Below, piece by piece: positions 11,252 to 56,239 of a stretch of DNA of 64,000 nt (its first letter is position 1; the number at the start of each line of letters is the position of its first letter). The notes under the pieces are model-generated. The model was not told the DNA's origin and did not search any database. It saw only the letters and a list, made by a program, of their open reading frames with translations. Position numbers and translations under genes: made by a program. Origin of the DNA: Elysia crispata (lineage: Eukaryota; Mollusca; Gastropoda; Plakobranchidae); contig JAWDGP010003856.1 of the NCBI GenBank assembly GCA_033675545.1, positions 216,001 to 280,000 of the forward strand, written 5' to 3'.

Positions 11252-13826
11252 TTAATCCTTATGAGGGAACCTCTCATTTCTCCTGCTCCAGATCCACCGG
11301 GAACTGTTTTCGGCTATTTCCGCTAGTAGCTTTAGAGCTTTTGTTCTTTTGTTGCCACATATTGAAAGTTTAGTCAGAAGGTCGTAGACTGATGACCCTA
11401 CGAATCCTCTGGCACCAACCTCAACGGGCATCACCACAGCTTTGTAGTCGGCATTTTCTAGCTCTTTGGTCAGGTTCATGTATTTCTCTCTTTTGTAGAT
11501 GTGGGCCTCTTCCATTCTGTTTTCGTATGGTACTGTTAGCTCCACCATTATCAATTGTTGTGTGGAAGCTGAATGGATCACGATATCAGGCCTTAATCTC
11601 GTTTCTTTGATTATACTGGGGTGACTGTCCCATTCTGGAAGATCAGCTGAAACATCCCAGTCATCACAACCGTCTAGAAGGCATTTTATCTGGTTTGTTG
11701 TCCTCACCGGCCTTCCGTGCCATGACTTGGCGCCTCCCTCTGTGTGAATATCAACGCGTTAGTATTAGGGAGGGTAGTCTCTCCTTTAGCCGTGCTTATG
11801 ATTGCGGCAAGTTCCTGAAGGGCTCTGTTATGCCTCCATGTGTATCGCCCCTGTGAGAGGGCGATTTTGCAAGAGCTCAAGACATGCTCTGTGGTCTGCC
11901 TGCCTTGGCATAGCGGACAAGTGGGGTCCTCTATCTTTCCCCACCGTACCAGATTTGCGTTTGAGGGCAGGAGATCGTACACTGATCTGATGAGAAAGCT
12001 GATCCGAAGTGGCACCATGTGCCAGATCTCATTCCATGTGAGGGATTTCTGCAGGGCATTATCCCAATTAGTCCATTGTCCCTTTTGAGGTTGCTGGACT
12101 GCTTTCTGAACCCTTCTGGAATCTTCATTGATCCGTATCTCATTGATGACCATGTCTCTTTTCTCTTTCCCCTCTGCTTTTGACCACCACTTTGCTGTAG
12201 ATGATCCTAGCCCTTTGCGGTCAGTTTGAATTTGCCCAATCACTTCTTTAATCTTAAGGCACTCTTTAGCTTCGTCTACGGCTTCGACAACTTTCCATTT
12301 CCTACCCGTTTTTATGGTCGGTTGCACTGTCTTCAGAACTGGGTCCTCGGAGTCCTCTAACATAGAGAGTAGCCTGGCTTTGCCACATTTATACTCTTCC
12401 AAGATGGAACTCTCAGATTTGCTTTACGGCAATACATTGCCACATCTGTTAGACCCGGAGGTACCCCTAACCACCTCCTGGTGAACTTATTGATCTTAGC
12501 TTCTATTGCCTTAACTGTAGTTGAGCAGATTTCATAGACCAGGAGTGGCCAGAGGAGCTTCGGAATTAGCATGAACTGTAGGCACCACACTTTCAGCTTA
12601 CCCTGAAGGCCACATCTGTTGATTGCTAGCAGGCCTTCGGTAGCAAGTTCTACTGTTTCTAGTCCTCTTTTGGTATCTTTCATGGATGAATCGTACCATC
12701 TCCCAAGGCTCTTCACTGGTTCTTGACTGACCGTTGGTATCTGCTGACTGGCCACTGTGAATATCGTCGTCGCATCTATCTTACCTTTCCTTACTGAAAG
12801 ACTGCGAGACTTCTTTGGTTTGAATTTCATCCTGCACCATGCCATTAAGACGTCAAGGCGCTCTAGCATTCGGCGTGTTTCGTCTTCCTTTGAGCAGATT
12901 ATGGTGGTATCATCCATGAATGCTTTCAAAGAAGGCATGTAGCAACCACCACCTAGATTGGCCGGGCCTGCGCTATCTTCTGATGCTTTCAAGATGACTT
13001 CCATAGCCATGACGAACAGGATTGGTGATATGGTACAGCCCATGGCGATTCCAATTTCCAAGTTGATCCAGTCTGTGGTGTAGCTATTAGTGGAGAATCT
13101 CATCCGGAAACCACTGAAATAGTCATCTAGCATGACTTGTATATCCTCCGGAACATGGTACATCCTCAGGGCCAGCTGAATCATTTGGTGTGGTACCGAC
13201 CCGTAAGCATTTGCCAGGTCCAACCAAATGACGTCGAGGTTAAGTTTCTCCGATTTTGCCCTTTGAATAGCTTCCCAGATCATTGTTGCATGCTCTAAGC
13301 ATCCAGAAACTCCGGGGATGCCTCCTTTCTGGACCGAGGTATTTATGTACCCATTTTCAGTGAGATATTTTGTTAAGCGGGATGCCATGACCGAGAAGAA
13401 TATCTTTCCTTCTACATGCAACAGCGACATTGGTCGAAACTGATTTATTTCAGTCGAGTTTTGCTCCTTGGGTATATAAACTCCATCAGCAGACATCCAC
13501 TACTCACTGATCTTGAGGTTGCTCCATGCTCCTCGGAGAATTTTGTGTAACCGCTTTAGAACGTTTGGACATCTTTTATACAGTAGATAAGGCACGCCAT
13601 TGGGGCCTGGAGCTGACTTAACCCTTGCTTTTTGCACTACTGAATTGATTTCTTTCAAGCTTGGTGGTTTGCTATTGAATTCTTCTCCGGGAGCAGCTGG
13701 CCACACCAGACCAGCAGGTTCACTTAGAGGTATTTCTCTATTTGGGTCAGAATATGTATTCCTCAGGTGGCTGATCCGAAGTGGCATGTGGCGCCATGTG
13801 ATATAAGTTATGTTTATCCTGAACAC
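11252..13826 (-). mobile_element. 5'-truncated, broken non-LTR retrotransposon (LINE) with RT and restriction-like endonuclease
   Basis: Reading the minus strand from 13826 down: the N-terminal RT part contains APGPNGVPYLLYK (PNGVP signature). Next come RPMSLLHVEGKIFF, palm motif A as LDLANAYGSVPH, motif B as MGCTISP, and the catalytic box as FMDD (about 12907-12923) where many families have YADD. A zinc-knuckle-like C-x2-C-x7-H-x4-C (CPLCQGRQTTEHVLSSC) and a PD-(D/E)xK-type endonuclease follow (RPDIVI..., MVELTVPYENR, YKREKY). This order is that of early-branching LINEs with a restriction-like endonuclease (R2/NeSL/R4-like); I cannot fix the clade. The copy is dead: an in-frame TAG at 13500-13502, a frame change near 12360-12400 between RT and zinc finger, and a second frame change near 11704-11710 before the endonuclease. 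The 5' part is missing. High-end sequence beyond about 13806 is ordinary AT-rich DNA. Confidence 0.92.
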
Positions 13827-13829
13827 CCA

Positions 13830-16800
13830 TTCAGTATTATAAATTCAGATTTAGACCGAGATTAAATTTTAGATTGTATTACGTGTATTTTTTAGTTATC
13901 TTTTACAAATAAATTTTCAGCAGTGAATTTTCCTTTCTATTTTAAAACTTGCATTTTTCTTTTATAGTCTATGTTGTTTTCTTACTTGTCCCTGTCAGAT
14001 TGTTTAATCAATTTAAAGTCTCGCAGGTTGACTGTTTCGTTTAGAGCAAGAGGAAAAGAAAGAGGCTTTTGTGACAGTAAAGAAAAGGTTTAAAAAAATC
14101 ATGTTAACCCTTCTAATCCTTCATCAACATTACCTCCTTCAAAAATTTAAATTGAAGCAGCGGAAAAAACGTCGACTGGGTCGATATGATTTGGCGGACC
14201 ATAGGCCAATAAGCAAAGAGAATCGCACCTTGATGGGTGTGTTAATAGGAACAGCAGCCATCTCAAACAGCAGGCTGAAGAATCTAACTCAGTTAATGCT
14301 GGCTTAATAGAATTGAAAACATGATTTAGAAGAAGATTAGTTTATCCCTAAATAATCTAAGTTTTCCTTGAGAAGGGGAAAGTTAAATAAACGAAATATA
14401 ACTGACTAAGAGGTGATGGGCTATACTTATAACTCAGTTAGAACAGTAATCTAGATAACCACATGCCCACGCAATGACAGAAATAAATCTCCAGGCGATA
14501 TACTTTTTACCTGAAAAAGAGATAGCACCTTCTATTTGATAGAGTGTATCAAATCATGAATGAGAGATCTTTATTTTGGAAGTTTAAGGTGCCCGTGTAT
14601 GATAACAAATTATAATTACAAGAGATCAAAGTAAGCGGCAATAACCAGAGAAAGCTTCAAAATGTTATTTACCGGTACTTAAAAAGTACAAAACAAAAAA
14701 CGGCTATTGGTTCTGTGCTCTTTAAAGTTCATGAAAAAAAGTGGACAAGAATGTCTATGTTGTCATCTTGCTGTTGCATGTTATGATTCAACTTTGCAAT
14801 CTATGGTCAACATTTCACTTGTACTTCTGGTTACTTCTGGTTACTTCTGGTTACTTCTGGTTACTTAATGCACTCTTACTGCGGCCTCCAACTAACGCTA
14901 AACCAAAAGTGCAAGGGGCTGAGGACACTGGGAGAGGGGTTTAATTTATTATAAGCGGAGTAGGTAATGGGTCACCTAACCTCTAGCAACGTTCTTTGAG
15001 AGGTGTAAGAGGAAGTCAGTCAGTTTCAATAACCTCTGAACTATAAAATTACAGCTGACTTCGTTAACCTTCATTCCGGTGAGGTTTCATTTCATTAAAA
15101 AAAAATCGTTGAGGGAAAGTGATAAATTTGTGAGACAAATAGCAAGATGAGACAGGCTGTTCTTCAATTATAATTATTATATTTTTACCACGGTAATAGT
15201 GCATTTCAAAGAGAAACGAAAAGATTTTTTAAAGTTGTATTTTCAACCCAAAATGTGAACTGTTTTTTACATAAAGAATATATAAAGGGGTATTTGCGGT
15301 TGTAGGGACGGAATGAGCAAGCCGCAGAAATAAGGAAACAAAAGAGGAGAAGAGATAAGAGTTTAATCGGAGGAGGGAAAAAAATCAAGGATAGAAAGAT
15401 AAGGAGAAAAAGAGGTAGAAAGAGGGAAGGAGGGAGGGAAAGATAGAGAGAAATAGAGAGAGACTTCTTTTTTCTCTTTTGCTGAGTTTCCTTAATTTGG
15501 TGATGTATGAAGGTATATATATATATGTGTGTGTGTGTGTGTGCTTGGATCTATTACCTTTCTTCCTGACTTCCTTCCTAAGTCTCTTCTGACTGCCTTT
15601 GTCTGTATTACACTTTGTTTTAACTCTTTTTCTCTCATTCATTCTTTCTTTAGTCTCTCATTTCTCATTACTTTTCCTGTAATCTCTCCTTCTCTGCATC
15701 TTCCCTTTCCCTCTGTGTCTCAGTAGTTTAATGATGCACTGGTTGTTTTTTATGGTGATTCTGAAATTTAATGTGCACGTGAGTTCAAATTTTCCTTACC
15801 ATTCCCTGACTGCCTCACTGTCTGTAGGTCTTTCTCATTATTTCTCAATCCTTATCTATCATTATCCTCTCCTCGACCCAACTCCTCTCTATATCCCCTG
15901 TTCCCTTTTCCATGCCCAATTTAATAAAATGTTATGGGAGCTTTATAGTTGGCGTTTTGGAACTTACATTTTTTTTTCAAACACCTTTCAACTATGAAGA
16001 CGCTTCTGGTACCAGAATAGAAAGCTCGACTCCCTATATTTGATACTGCAGTGCACTGCAGGGACATGGCTAGCCTAATCCTTTAACCTATCAAAGATTC
16101 AAAATGCACCAAAGCAGAGCGTCTCAAGAGTGTGTTGACATAGGTTCTCTTTCTGGGAGAGGATCAAACATTGATGGCAGTAGATCACGCTAGCGATGAT
16201 GTGCGAACGTCCTCGTCTTACCTCACACTCACACCATGACTTTTACACAAACAAACATGTTTATATCAACAACAGCTGCACAGAGAATCACGACATCAGT
16301 CTGTTGGAGAGTCCAAACCATGTTACATTAGATACTTAAACTAGGGAAGGAACATATTTATTTGCTCTGCATTAACTAAAAATAAGTAGGGTGAAATATT
16401 TGATTAGCGAATGGACAGGTAAATCAAACCATCAGCGGGGAGGCTTGACAACTTGAAAAAAATCGCGAGAATACGGCTAAATTTAAAGTGCAGGTTATAA
16501 AGAAAAAAAAACTTTTCAACTTACCTTTCAAGTATAAAAATAAGGTTTGGCTAGGAGAGTAATGGGACAATGTTCTCAGAATGTTTCCTCTGATAACTGA
16601 CGCAGCCTACAACCCTTTCCTCATTTGAGACGAGGAGGTTCATATTTGCGGTGGTATTCAAATGCACCGTTATTCAGGTTTAATATAAGATGCGAAGAAA
16701 GTAGGCATTGTCGTTCAAAGAATGTATGGAACCGGGACTCTTTAAACGAAGATTAAATTCCTCTGCAGATTCTCTTATCTTCGATTCATGAAAAACCCGA

Positions 16801-16980
16801 AGTTTTGAAATCCTCTAGAGGATGAAAAGATAGTCTAATCTACGACGAAACTTTTCGCTACAATAAATGAAGCGACGATACTCTTCTAATTAATAGCCTG
16901 CGCTCCCCAACAAAATCATTAGTAGCTCTCAAGGTGGTCATTACTTCACCATCACGGCCCTTGGGAGTAATGAATAGCTA
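13830..16980. other. noncoding stretch upstream of the TSP1 gene
   Basis: No recognisable gene. It contains a short 10-bp tandem repeat (TTACTTCTGG, four copies at 14821-14866), a T/C-rich low-complexity stretch at 15540-15720, and a small GT run near 15529-15542. Confidence 0.55.
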
Positions 16981-17214
16981 GTGAAGCAGAACTGCCGATG
17001 TCTTATGTCTACCACCCGTGAATTACGGCAAGAGAACAAAACAAGTTACATAGTAATACTGAGGGACGGGATTCCAAGACAGTCTACCAAGGAAGCTCTC
17101 CTCTCTTTACTAGAGGCAAAGTGGTGTAAAGCTTGTAGGACGGATCGAGAGATAACACTGAGATCTACAACTTTATAGATGCTGGGATAATCGAGTTTGC
17201 CTTGACCAATACAG
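16981..17214 (+). other. possible 5' untranslated exon of the TSP1 gene (3' boundary only)
   Basis: A strong donor, ACAG|GTGAGC, lies at 17214/17215. The start-codon exon of the next gene opens with an acceptor (ACTCCTCAG, ending at 17640) only two bases before its ATG, so at least one upstream untranslated exon must exist. This is the nearest convincing donor. The 5' boundary given is arbitrary and no transcription start was identified. Confidence 0.3.
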
Positions 17215-17642
17215 GTGAGCTCAAAATATAACAATTTTCACATTATATTAGATTGTTAATTTGATTATGTGAAACTTCTGAGGAGGTCGATCAAGCGAAG
17301 AGATAGGCTGGGGCGAAAGTGTTTTACTTTGATAATCAACTGAGATGTTTTGTCTCCTCGTTTTCAATCTTGTAGGCCTGTTCTTCTTAAAGTATTTTTG
17401 TCTAAATTTCCTTTTCATAATTATTCTAGCCATCAAAGTGATCTTTACCTTAAGGCTATCCAAATGCAGTAGTAATTTTTTCCCGCATGAGCACCTTATA
17501 ATAAAAGATCGGCAAAGCTTAGCCTTACCGCGAATAACGATTGCGATGAAGATAATAACGTAAATTTAAGGGACTAGCGGTATTTTCAGTCTTTATCCCA
17601 ATATTACAAATTTTATTATCTGCGAATTTTTACTCCTCAGCT

Positions 17643-42650
<25,008 letters not shown>

Positions 42651-42691
42651 GAGAAGATGCTCACAACGGAAAGGCTCAAGAACATTAGAGA

Positions 42692-42694
42692 AAC

Positions 42695-42763
<69 letters not shown>

Positions 42764-42774
42764 TCTCTCTCACT
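42692..42774. repeat. (CT)n microsatellite
   Basis: About 40 CT dinucleotides just downstream of the TSP1 gene stop codon, probably in its 3' UTR or flank. Confidence 0.95.
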
Positions 42775-43949
42775 CAATCGCTCATTATCTATCTATCTAT
42801 CTATCTCTCTTAATCTTTTACTATATCTTTTTACGTCTTTCACATTCTATTTATCTATCTAACTCTCTTTCTCTATCTTTGTCCTTTCCGTTTCTCTCTG
42901 GTGGTTTCTTTCTCAGTCCGTTTATATCTACCTATTTTTGTAGATCACATCTTCTCAATGAATAACATAAGTTTTCATTCGACTATCTTGCTATTTTACT
43001 TGTTTTCTCGGTACAATTATAAGCTAATCCGATTTTGTAACAGGTGCTGTCAGTTAATATTCTAAACAGGAGAACGCACATGCTTTAGGCATTCTAAATT
43101 CACAAACTTATGATTTTTTGTAGAAGAACTTTTTACTTCCTTTTTTTCTAAAGAATTTTTTTTTTGTTTCATTATAGTACACATTTTTTTTTATTAAACT
43201 ATATGTAACCTATATATGTTTGTTTCGGTTTATTGCTGAACAGATTTAGACAGATTGAAAATTTTTAAATGGAAAGTATTAACTAGGATGAGAATATTGA
43301 TCCATTATGTTTAATTCAGTAAACATCCCTTAAAATGTCTTGAAGATTTTATTCTTGAATTTGACGATAATGTCGATTTTTAATAGTTGTATCAATTCTA
43401 AACAATTTTTTCCCAATTGGCATGCATGCAGAATGCCGACCTCAAAAAGCATTATTAAATTTAAATTGGTAAAATTCTCTTTTACTAAAGTAAAGAAAAA
43501 GTTTTGCCCATATCTTTAATTGTTTATATTTTTTAGACCAAAGCGTAAGAATGAAATACGATATTATTGTAAGAATCAGAGCTTTATATATTGCTAAATT
43601 TAGCTGTCGGAGTTGGAATAATTTTTACATTGATTTCTCCTCTTCTTTAGGGGATCTCATTCTTTCAAAGATTTACCTAGAATTGTTAAACTAATTTTTT
43701 GAATAGAGTCCTGTGTTAGGCAAGACAGAATCGAATTGATTTATGAAGAAAAGGTACGGGTAGTTTTTTTAAAAACTGATTAAAAAAAACAAAAACTTTG
43801 ACAAAACTAGTCAGGTAAAGATTGGCTATAATTAAAATTTCTTTCAGCTTTCAATGGCCTTGCATCGTTACAGTATGCATACTTGTTTTTCTTGCAATAA
43901 AAAAGGAATATCAATGCAATGTTGTTTGTTTCTTTCCATGCAGAGGGTG

Positions 43950-44165
43950 TATGTGTATGTGAGAGTGAGTGAGTGAGAGAGAAAGAAATAGTACAGAAGA
44001 ATCAGCCACAAACCTAGATTAAGCTCGAGGCCGACAAATAAGACGAAAGACGTGAAAACATAATAAAGAAGAAATAGAATGGGCAGGGATTGAACTTGCA
44101 CCTTGATACGGCACCCATCGCCTTGCCGAGACAAGACCCGGCACTTAAGCACTGAGCCAACCACA
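43950..44165 (-). mobile_element. tRNA-derived SINE
   Basis: On the minus strand the head has A box TGGCTCAGTGC (44149-44159) and B box GTTCAATCCC (about 44086-44095). It is preceded by GGTTGGCTCAG-type sequence and followed by a body of about 130 bp ending in a CTCACTCACT-rich tail. A (GA)n tract abuts its head. The lower boundary is approximate. Confidence 0.55.
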
Positions 44166-44167
44166 TC

Positions 44168-44170
<3 letters not shown>

Positions 44171-44241
<71 letters not shown>
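44171..44241. repeat. (GA)n microsatellite
   Basis: About 35 GA dinucleotides next to the SINE head. Confidence 0.96.
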
Positions 44242-44244
<3 letters not shown>

Positions 44245-45276
44245 TCAGATAGACAGTGACAGACAGGCAGTCAGGCTAAGAGGTATAAAATTCAGAGTGA
44301 TCCTATATCCTAAGAGAACAAACAACGCAATGGGCTTTTAAAGGAAAGAGAGATATTTAATTAAACTATGCATCACAAGACTGTTTATAATTACCTTTGA
44401 CCAAATTTAAACAAAATTTCATAACTCAATTATTACGATTAAATAAATTCCAAGGAGAGCTTAATTCTGTATATGATGTAGAGTATAAAAAGGAATTTAG
44501 ATATAATTCAAGACATATTATGCTTTAATGTTGGTTCAACAGTGGCCAAAGTTCTTTTTTCAAATATGGATGGAATATTTTTCCCCTTAGGGCGATTGCA
44601 TAATAATTATGAATCGTTTATAGGGACATCCCCTCAGATTACCTACTTGACATATTACACAATGAAGTTTTTGACATTAATATTGTAGATATTAAATTCT
44701 TTGCTACACTGTCTATGAGCAGGGATCAACAAAGTGCGGAGCGGACACACCCTTAAATGTCCTTTAGGTTTTGTAATCTGTGAGAATCCCAGCATGATCT
44801 CAGCTGCTGCACGTGTGACACACTTTTACGTGGTTTACTGTACCTTGCTCAGGTCATCAGCCTAGTTGGTCTATCATGTGTACTGAAAGTTTCCTGGAAA
44901 GATGCCTTAAGCTCACAGTAGCTAAACTCCGCATACAAACAAGGATTGGCAGCGGACAAGATGACCTAAGCCAGTCGGTGAACGAAATCGGTTTCCAAAA
45001 GTTGTTGGCATAATCGTGAGCCACAGCAAATCCGTTACAGGAAAAAAAATTACTGGGTCTAACCGTCGTGCCACTAACACTACTTCATTTATGATACAAG
45101 TAAACAAGACACGAGCTTCTTACATCTACACCCACTATTACGATTTTTTTTTAAATAAAAAGGAATTAGAGATTGAAATAACGTTGAGCATAGCGATGTA
45201 AATCTAAGGAATACCTTGTTGGCATGAAAAGCTGTTATTCATGAATAATATATATATATATAAATCATATGTGTGC

Positions 45277-45305
45277 ATCTCTCTCTGTCTCTGTCTCTAT
45301 CTCTA

Positions 45306-45360
<55 letters not shown>

Positions 45361-45396
45361 TATAAGAGAGAGAGTAATATATAATTATATATTATA

Positions 45397-45445
<49 letters not shown>

Positions 45446-45446
45446 G

Positions 45447-45478
<32 letters not shown>
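45277..45478. repeat. CT-AT-...-AT-GA compound tract with dyad symmetry
   Basis: CT repeats pass into AT repeats, then a short GA core, AT-rich centre, AT repeats and finally GA repeats. The two ends are complementary, so the tract could fold into a long hairpin. Confidence 0.9.
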
Positions 45479-46519
45479 ACTTTCAAAATAGGTTTTTAAA
45501 ACTGAAATTAATTTTTGCAAAAGATGATTACTATTTTTAAGCATTTTTTGACACATAAGTTTTAGTGCACATTATGAAATTTCGTAGCTGTATAATAATT
45601 AATGAGATAAAGAAGAATACTGCTTATATTTAATAAGCGTATTTGTTTCCTTGTCGTAACTGGTAGTGTGTGGTAAAACTATGCAGTTTGTTTATGTAAT
45701 CCTCCTGATTGATTTGTATATTTCAAATGGCATTAAATGTGTTCGAAGTGCTCACTAATGTCTGATAAGTTTTAGTGGAAATTTCAAACTTCTAAAATAT
45801 ACACAAACTAAGTATAAAATGAAATGCGTAAAAAAAAAAAGATTGTCAAGTTCACCCAGTAATGCCTGAATGAAATGAAACACTACAATTTTAAGATGTT
45901 GCCTCATTTTGTGTCTTCTTATTTATCTCTACAAACTACAAGAAAATTGGTAATTGAATAGGCTTATTGATAACGTGAAACTACCACTATCAATATATAA
46001 ACACTATGCCCCATAAGTTTAAATATTTTAAGCAAATTTTATATCCTCTTCCTCTCGAGAAATATGATAAAACCAGGCTTATAAATAGGAGTCGAAAGTA
46101 ACATTCTTTTAATATTCCTGATATTTTTATTAAACGTGCTTCTAAGCTATAAGAATTCTTTCTTCTTTTTTTATTTCATGCCTCGAACTGCTGATTTCTT
46201 CTTGTTGTAACTGTTGTTATTCCTTCTATTAGTTTATTCTGTGTTAAGAATTGTTTCGTTTTGGTTGATCATTTTTACAGTTAAACTTGTATATCTTGGC
46301 TGAATGGCCAAAGTCATAGATAATGTATAAATAAATATTTTACATCCACAATGTTGTTGGTGCTTATACCAGAGGGCCAAATTTACCGTTGCTATCATTA
46401 ATTTTATTTGCCTATCATTGATCAATTATGAAATCTAAAAAAATATATAGTGCCAATCCGCAGCCGCGACTTTTACCATCTGCAGATTTCATATTTATTG
46501 ACATCCAACAAATAACAAG

Positions 46520-46527
<8 letters not shown>

Positions 46528-46569
<42 letters not shown>
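46528..46569. repeat. (AT)n microsatellite
   Basis: About 21 AT dinucleotides directly before the 71-bp duplicated segment. Confidence 0.95.
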
Positions 46570-46573
<4 letters not shown>

Positions 46574-46838
46574 GTTGTTTCTTGAGGTGCGCCTCCATAG
46601 GGGAAAGGGTAGAGAAAGCAGTAGGCAATTAGTATTCTACTAATTGACCTGGGTGTGGCCCGGCCCCCTTAGAGTGTCAGGTCCAGGGCCGAAACACTTG
46701 CTACAAGGGGGGTTTCTTCTCTGAAGACTCCCTGTTATCCAGCTCCTCAATGAGTTTCTACCTACTATTGGGTTGTTTCTTGAAGTGCGCCTCTATAGGG
46801 GAAAGGGTAGAGAAAGCAGTAGGCAATTAGTATTCTAC
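46570..46838 (+). repeat. 71-bp direct repeats flanking a truncated SINE tail (A-B-A)
   Basis: A1 (46570-46640) and A2 (46768-46838) are 71 bp each and differ at only two positions. Between them, B (46641-46767) matches the 3' tail of the SINE at 10968-11091 (minus strand there), both ending GAGTTTCTACCTACTA. No coding capacity. Best read as a recent tandem duplication of a 198-bp unit, or two family units sharing a tail. Confidence 0.85.
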
Positions 46839-48291
46839 ATCATTTTGTTGCTGTTGTTGTTGTTACTGAATAGCTCAGGATGTCTCTATACAGTATTTAT
46901 GTCAAAACTTTCCAACAACCACTTGGCCACAACCAGTCTAGACCTTCTCAAAGCCATACATGTATCTTCTTATATGTCTAGCAAATTTCGTCATCGGCGT
47001 CTGCAATAGCAACAGAAAGGTAGTACTATGTGACTGCAACCATTATAGAACAGATAAGAAAACTTGGTCAGATGTAACCAGACTGCATCAACATGCCTGT
47101 GTTACCTACTGTTGATGTCATTAAGGTCAGCCTGTACCACGATCACTTTATAACTGACCATTTGATCCAGCTGCTGGTGGACAAGGGCAAGGCTTCGGTA
47201 AGTAACTTAAATGACCTTTTGCAAACTAGTAAAACATCGTGGCAAATCACGGATACTACAATTCAAAAGGCTTCTCTTTAATTTTCTAAAGTATTTTAAA
47301 TTTATTGAAATATGTCCCAGCTTCATAATTAACGCGGACCAACAGAGCAAAACAAATAAATCTAGAAAATGAATTGATGAAAACATTTGATATGAAAGAA
47401 AAAAGCTTTACTAATTGGACCTGAGTACTTTATAAATGTGAAATTGTATGTTTTAAACATGGCAAACGGTTAATAGTGACTCTTGACCCATGGAGAAGGT
47501 AACGGTTAACTCTAAACATAAACTGAGCTGCAGGATAAATCCGCACATAAGAAGACTAGTCTCTGATTAAACTTTCTTGGACAACGATAGTTTGGTCCAT
47601 TTCTGACTTGAAAGACAAATGTGCTTGAAAAGGTATCTCTATCTAAACATCACCCAGTCACAACTATCATCAATAAGATTATCCTGGTTACCATTGTAGA
47701 CACGGTATCAGAAACCTCGTAGATATTTTTTGCTAAATTTAACTTCAATTTGAGGGGTATAAAAGGATCCATAGTTTTAAAAAAAAAAAAAAAAAACAGG
47801 AATTATAACACCTACACTAGTTATGAAGTTTGCAAACTTATAACATTATCAAAATATAATTGGCTATGTTCTTAGAACATGCGCCATGAAATTAGAAGGG
47901 ACCAGTCTTTGTTAGTTCGAATCTCATTTGTTCGGTGAGTTAGGGGCCTTATCTTTTCAGTTTCGCTTGTCGGACGACGGCTTGTTTGATATACAGAACA
48001 GGGTCCGAGATTTAATTTGTTGTGGTATATATACAATAAAATATTTTAAGACATATATACCCATATCTGAAACATTAACAGCACAAAAATATGTCTGCAA
48101 GGTTCCAAGATGCATGTTAAATTTGAATTTGATTTAAAAATGATTTTTTGAGATGGAAGAAATTACTTCTCAACTGCATCAGGTAATAACCCAGCTATAG
48201 TTGTGTCGACAAATACATAACACATATAATACATCAGTGCAATTTATCCAACTATCCAGGTGTACAAGGGCAAATTATAGCCTCTCTAGCC

Positions 48292-56039
<7,748 letters not shown>

Positions 56040-56228
56040 TTCGATATGGAATATTGTAGACTTCTTGTACGCAATGAATCATCTGTAAATGGCATCAAAC
56101 TTATTTAAGTCATTTTTCGCTCATGCCTAAAGCTCAAACATTTTAACTGCGTGTTTATTGGTTTAAGTGGGATTTGATTATATAAATGTTACTTCCATTC
56201 TCAGTCATGTAACAGGTATGAAGAAAAT

Positions 56229-56234
56229 ATTAAA
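56229..56234 (+). other. candidate poly(A) signal of the lipase gene
   Basis: ATTAAA, 190 bp after the stop codon. Other variants follow near 56500. Confidence 0.4.
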
Positions 56235-56239
56235 GTGAT

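Larger units (their letters stand above)
42651..48291. other. spacer between TSP1 gene and lipase gene
   Basis: No convincing exon. It holds CT tracts, a SINE head, an AT/GA compound tract and a duplicated 71-bp segment (listed separately). AATAAA at 43896-43901 is the first full-consensus poly(A) signal I noticed after the TSP1 gene stop, but 1.2 kb away; ATTAAA occurs near 43192. An island at 46850-47210 has long part-frames but no recognisable product. Confidence 0.5.

Noticed and set aside
46570-46838. Terminal repeats of an LTR element
   Set aside because: Only 71 bp long, with a 127-bp SINE tail between them and no coding region, primer-binding site or polypurine tract.
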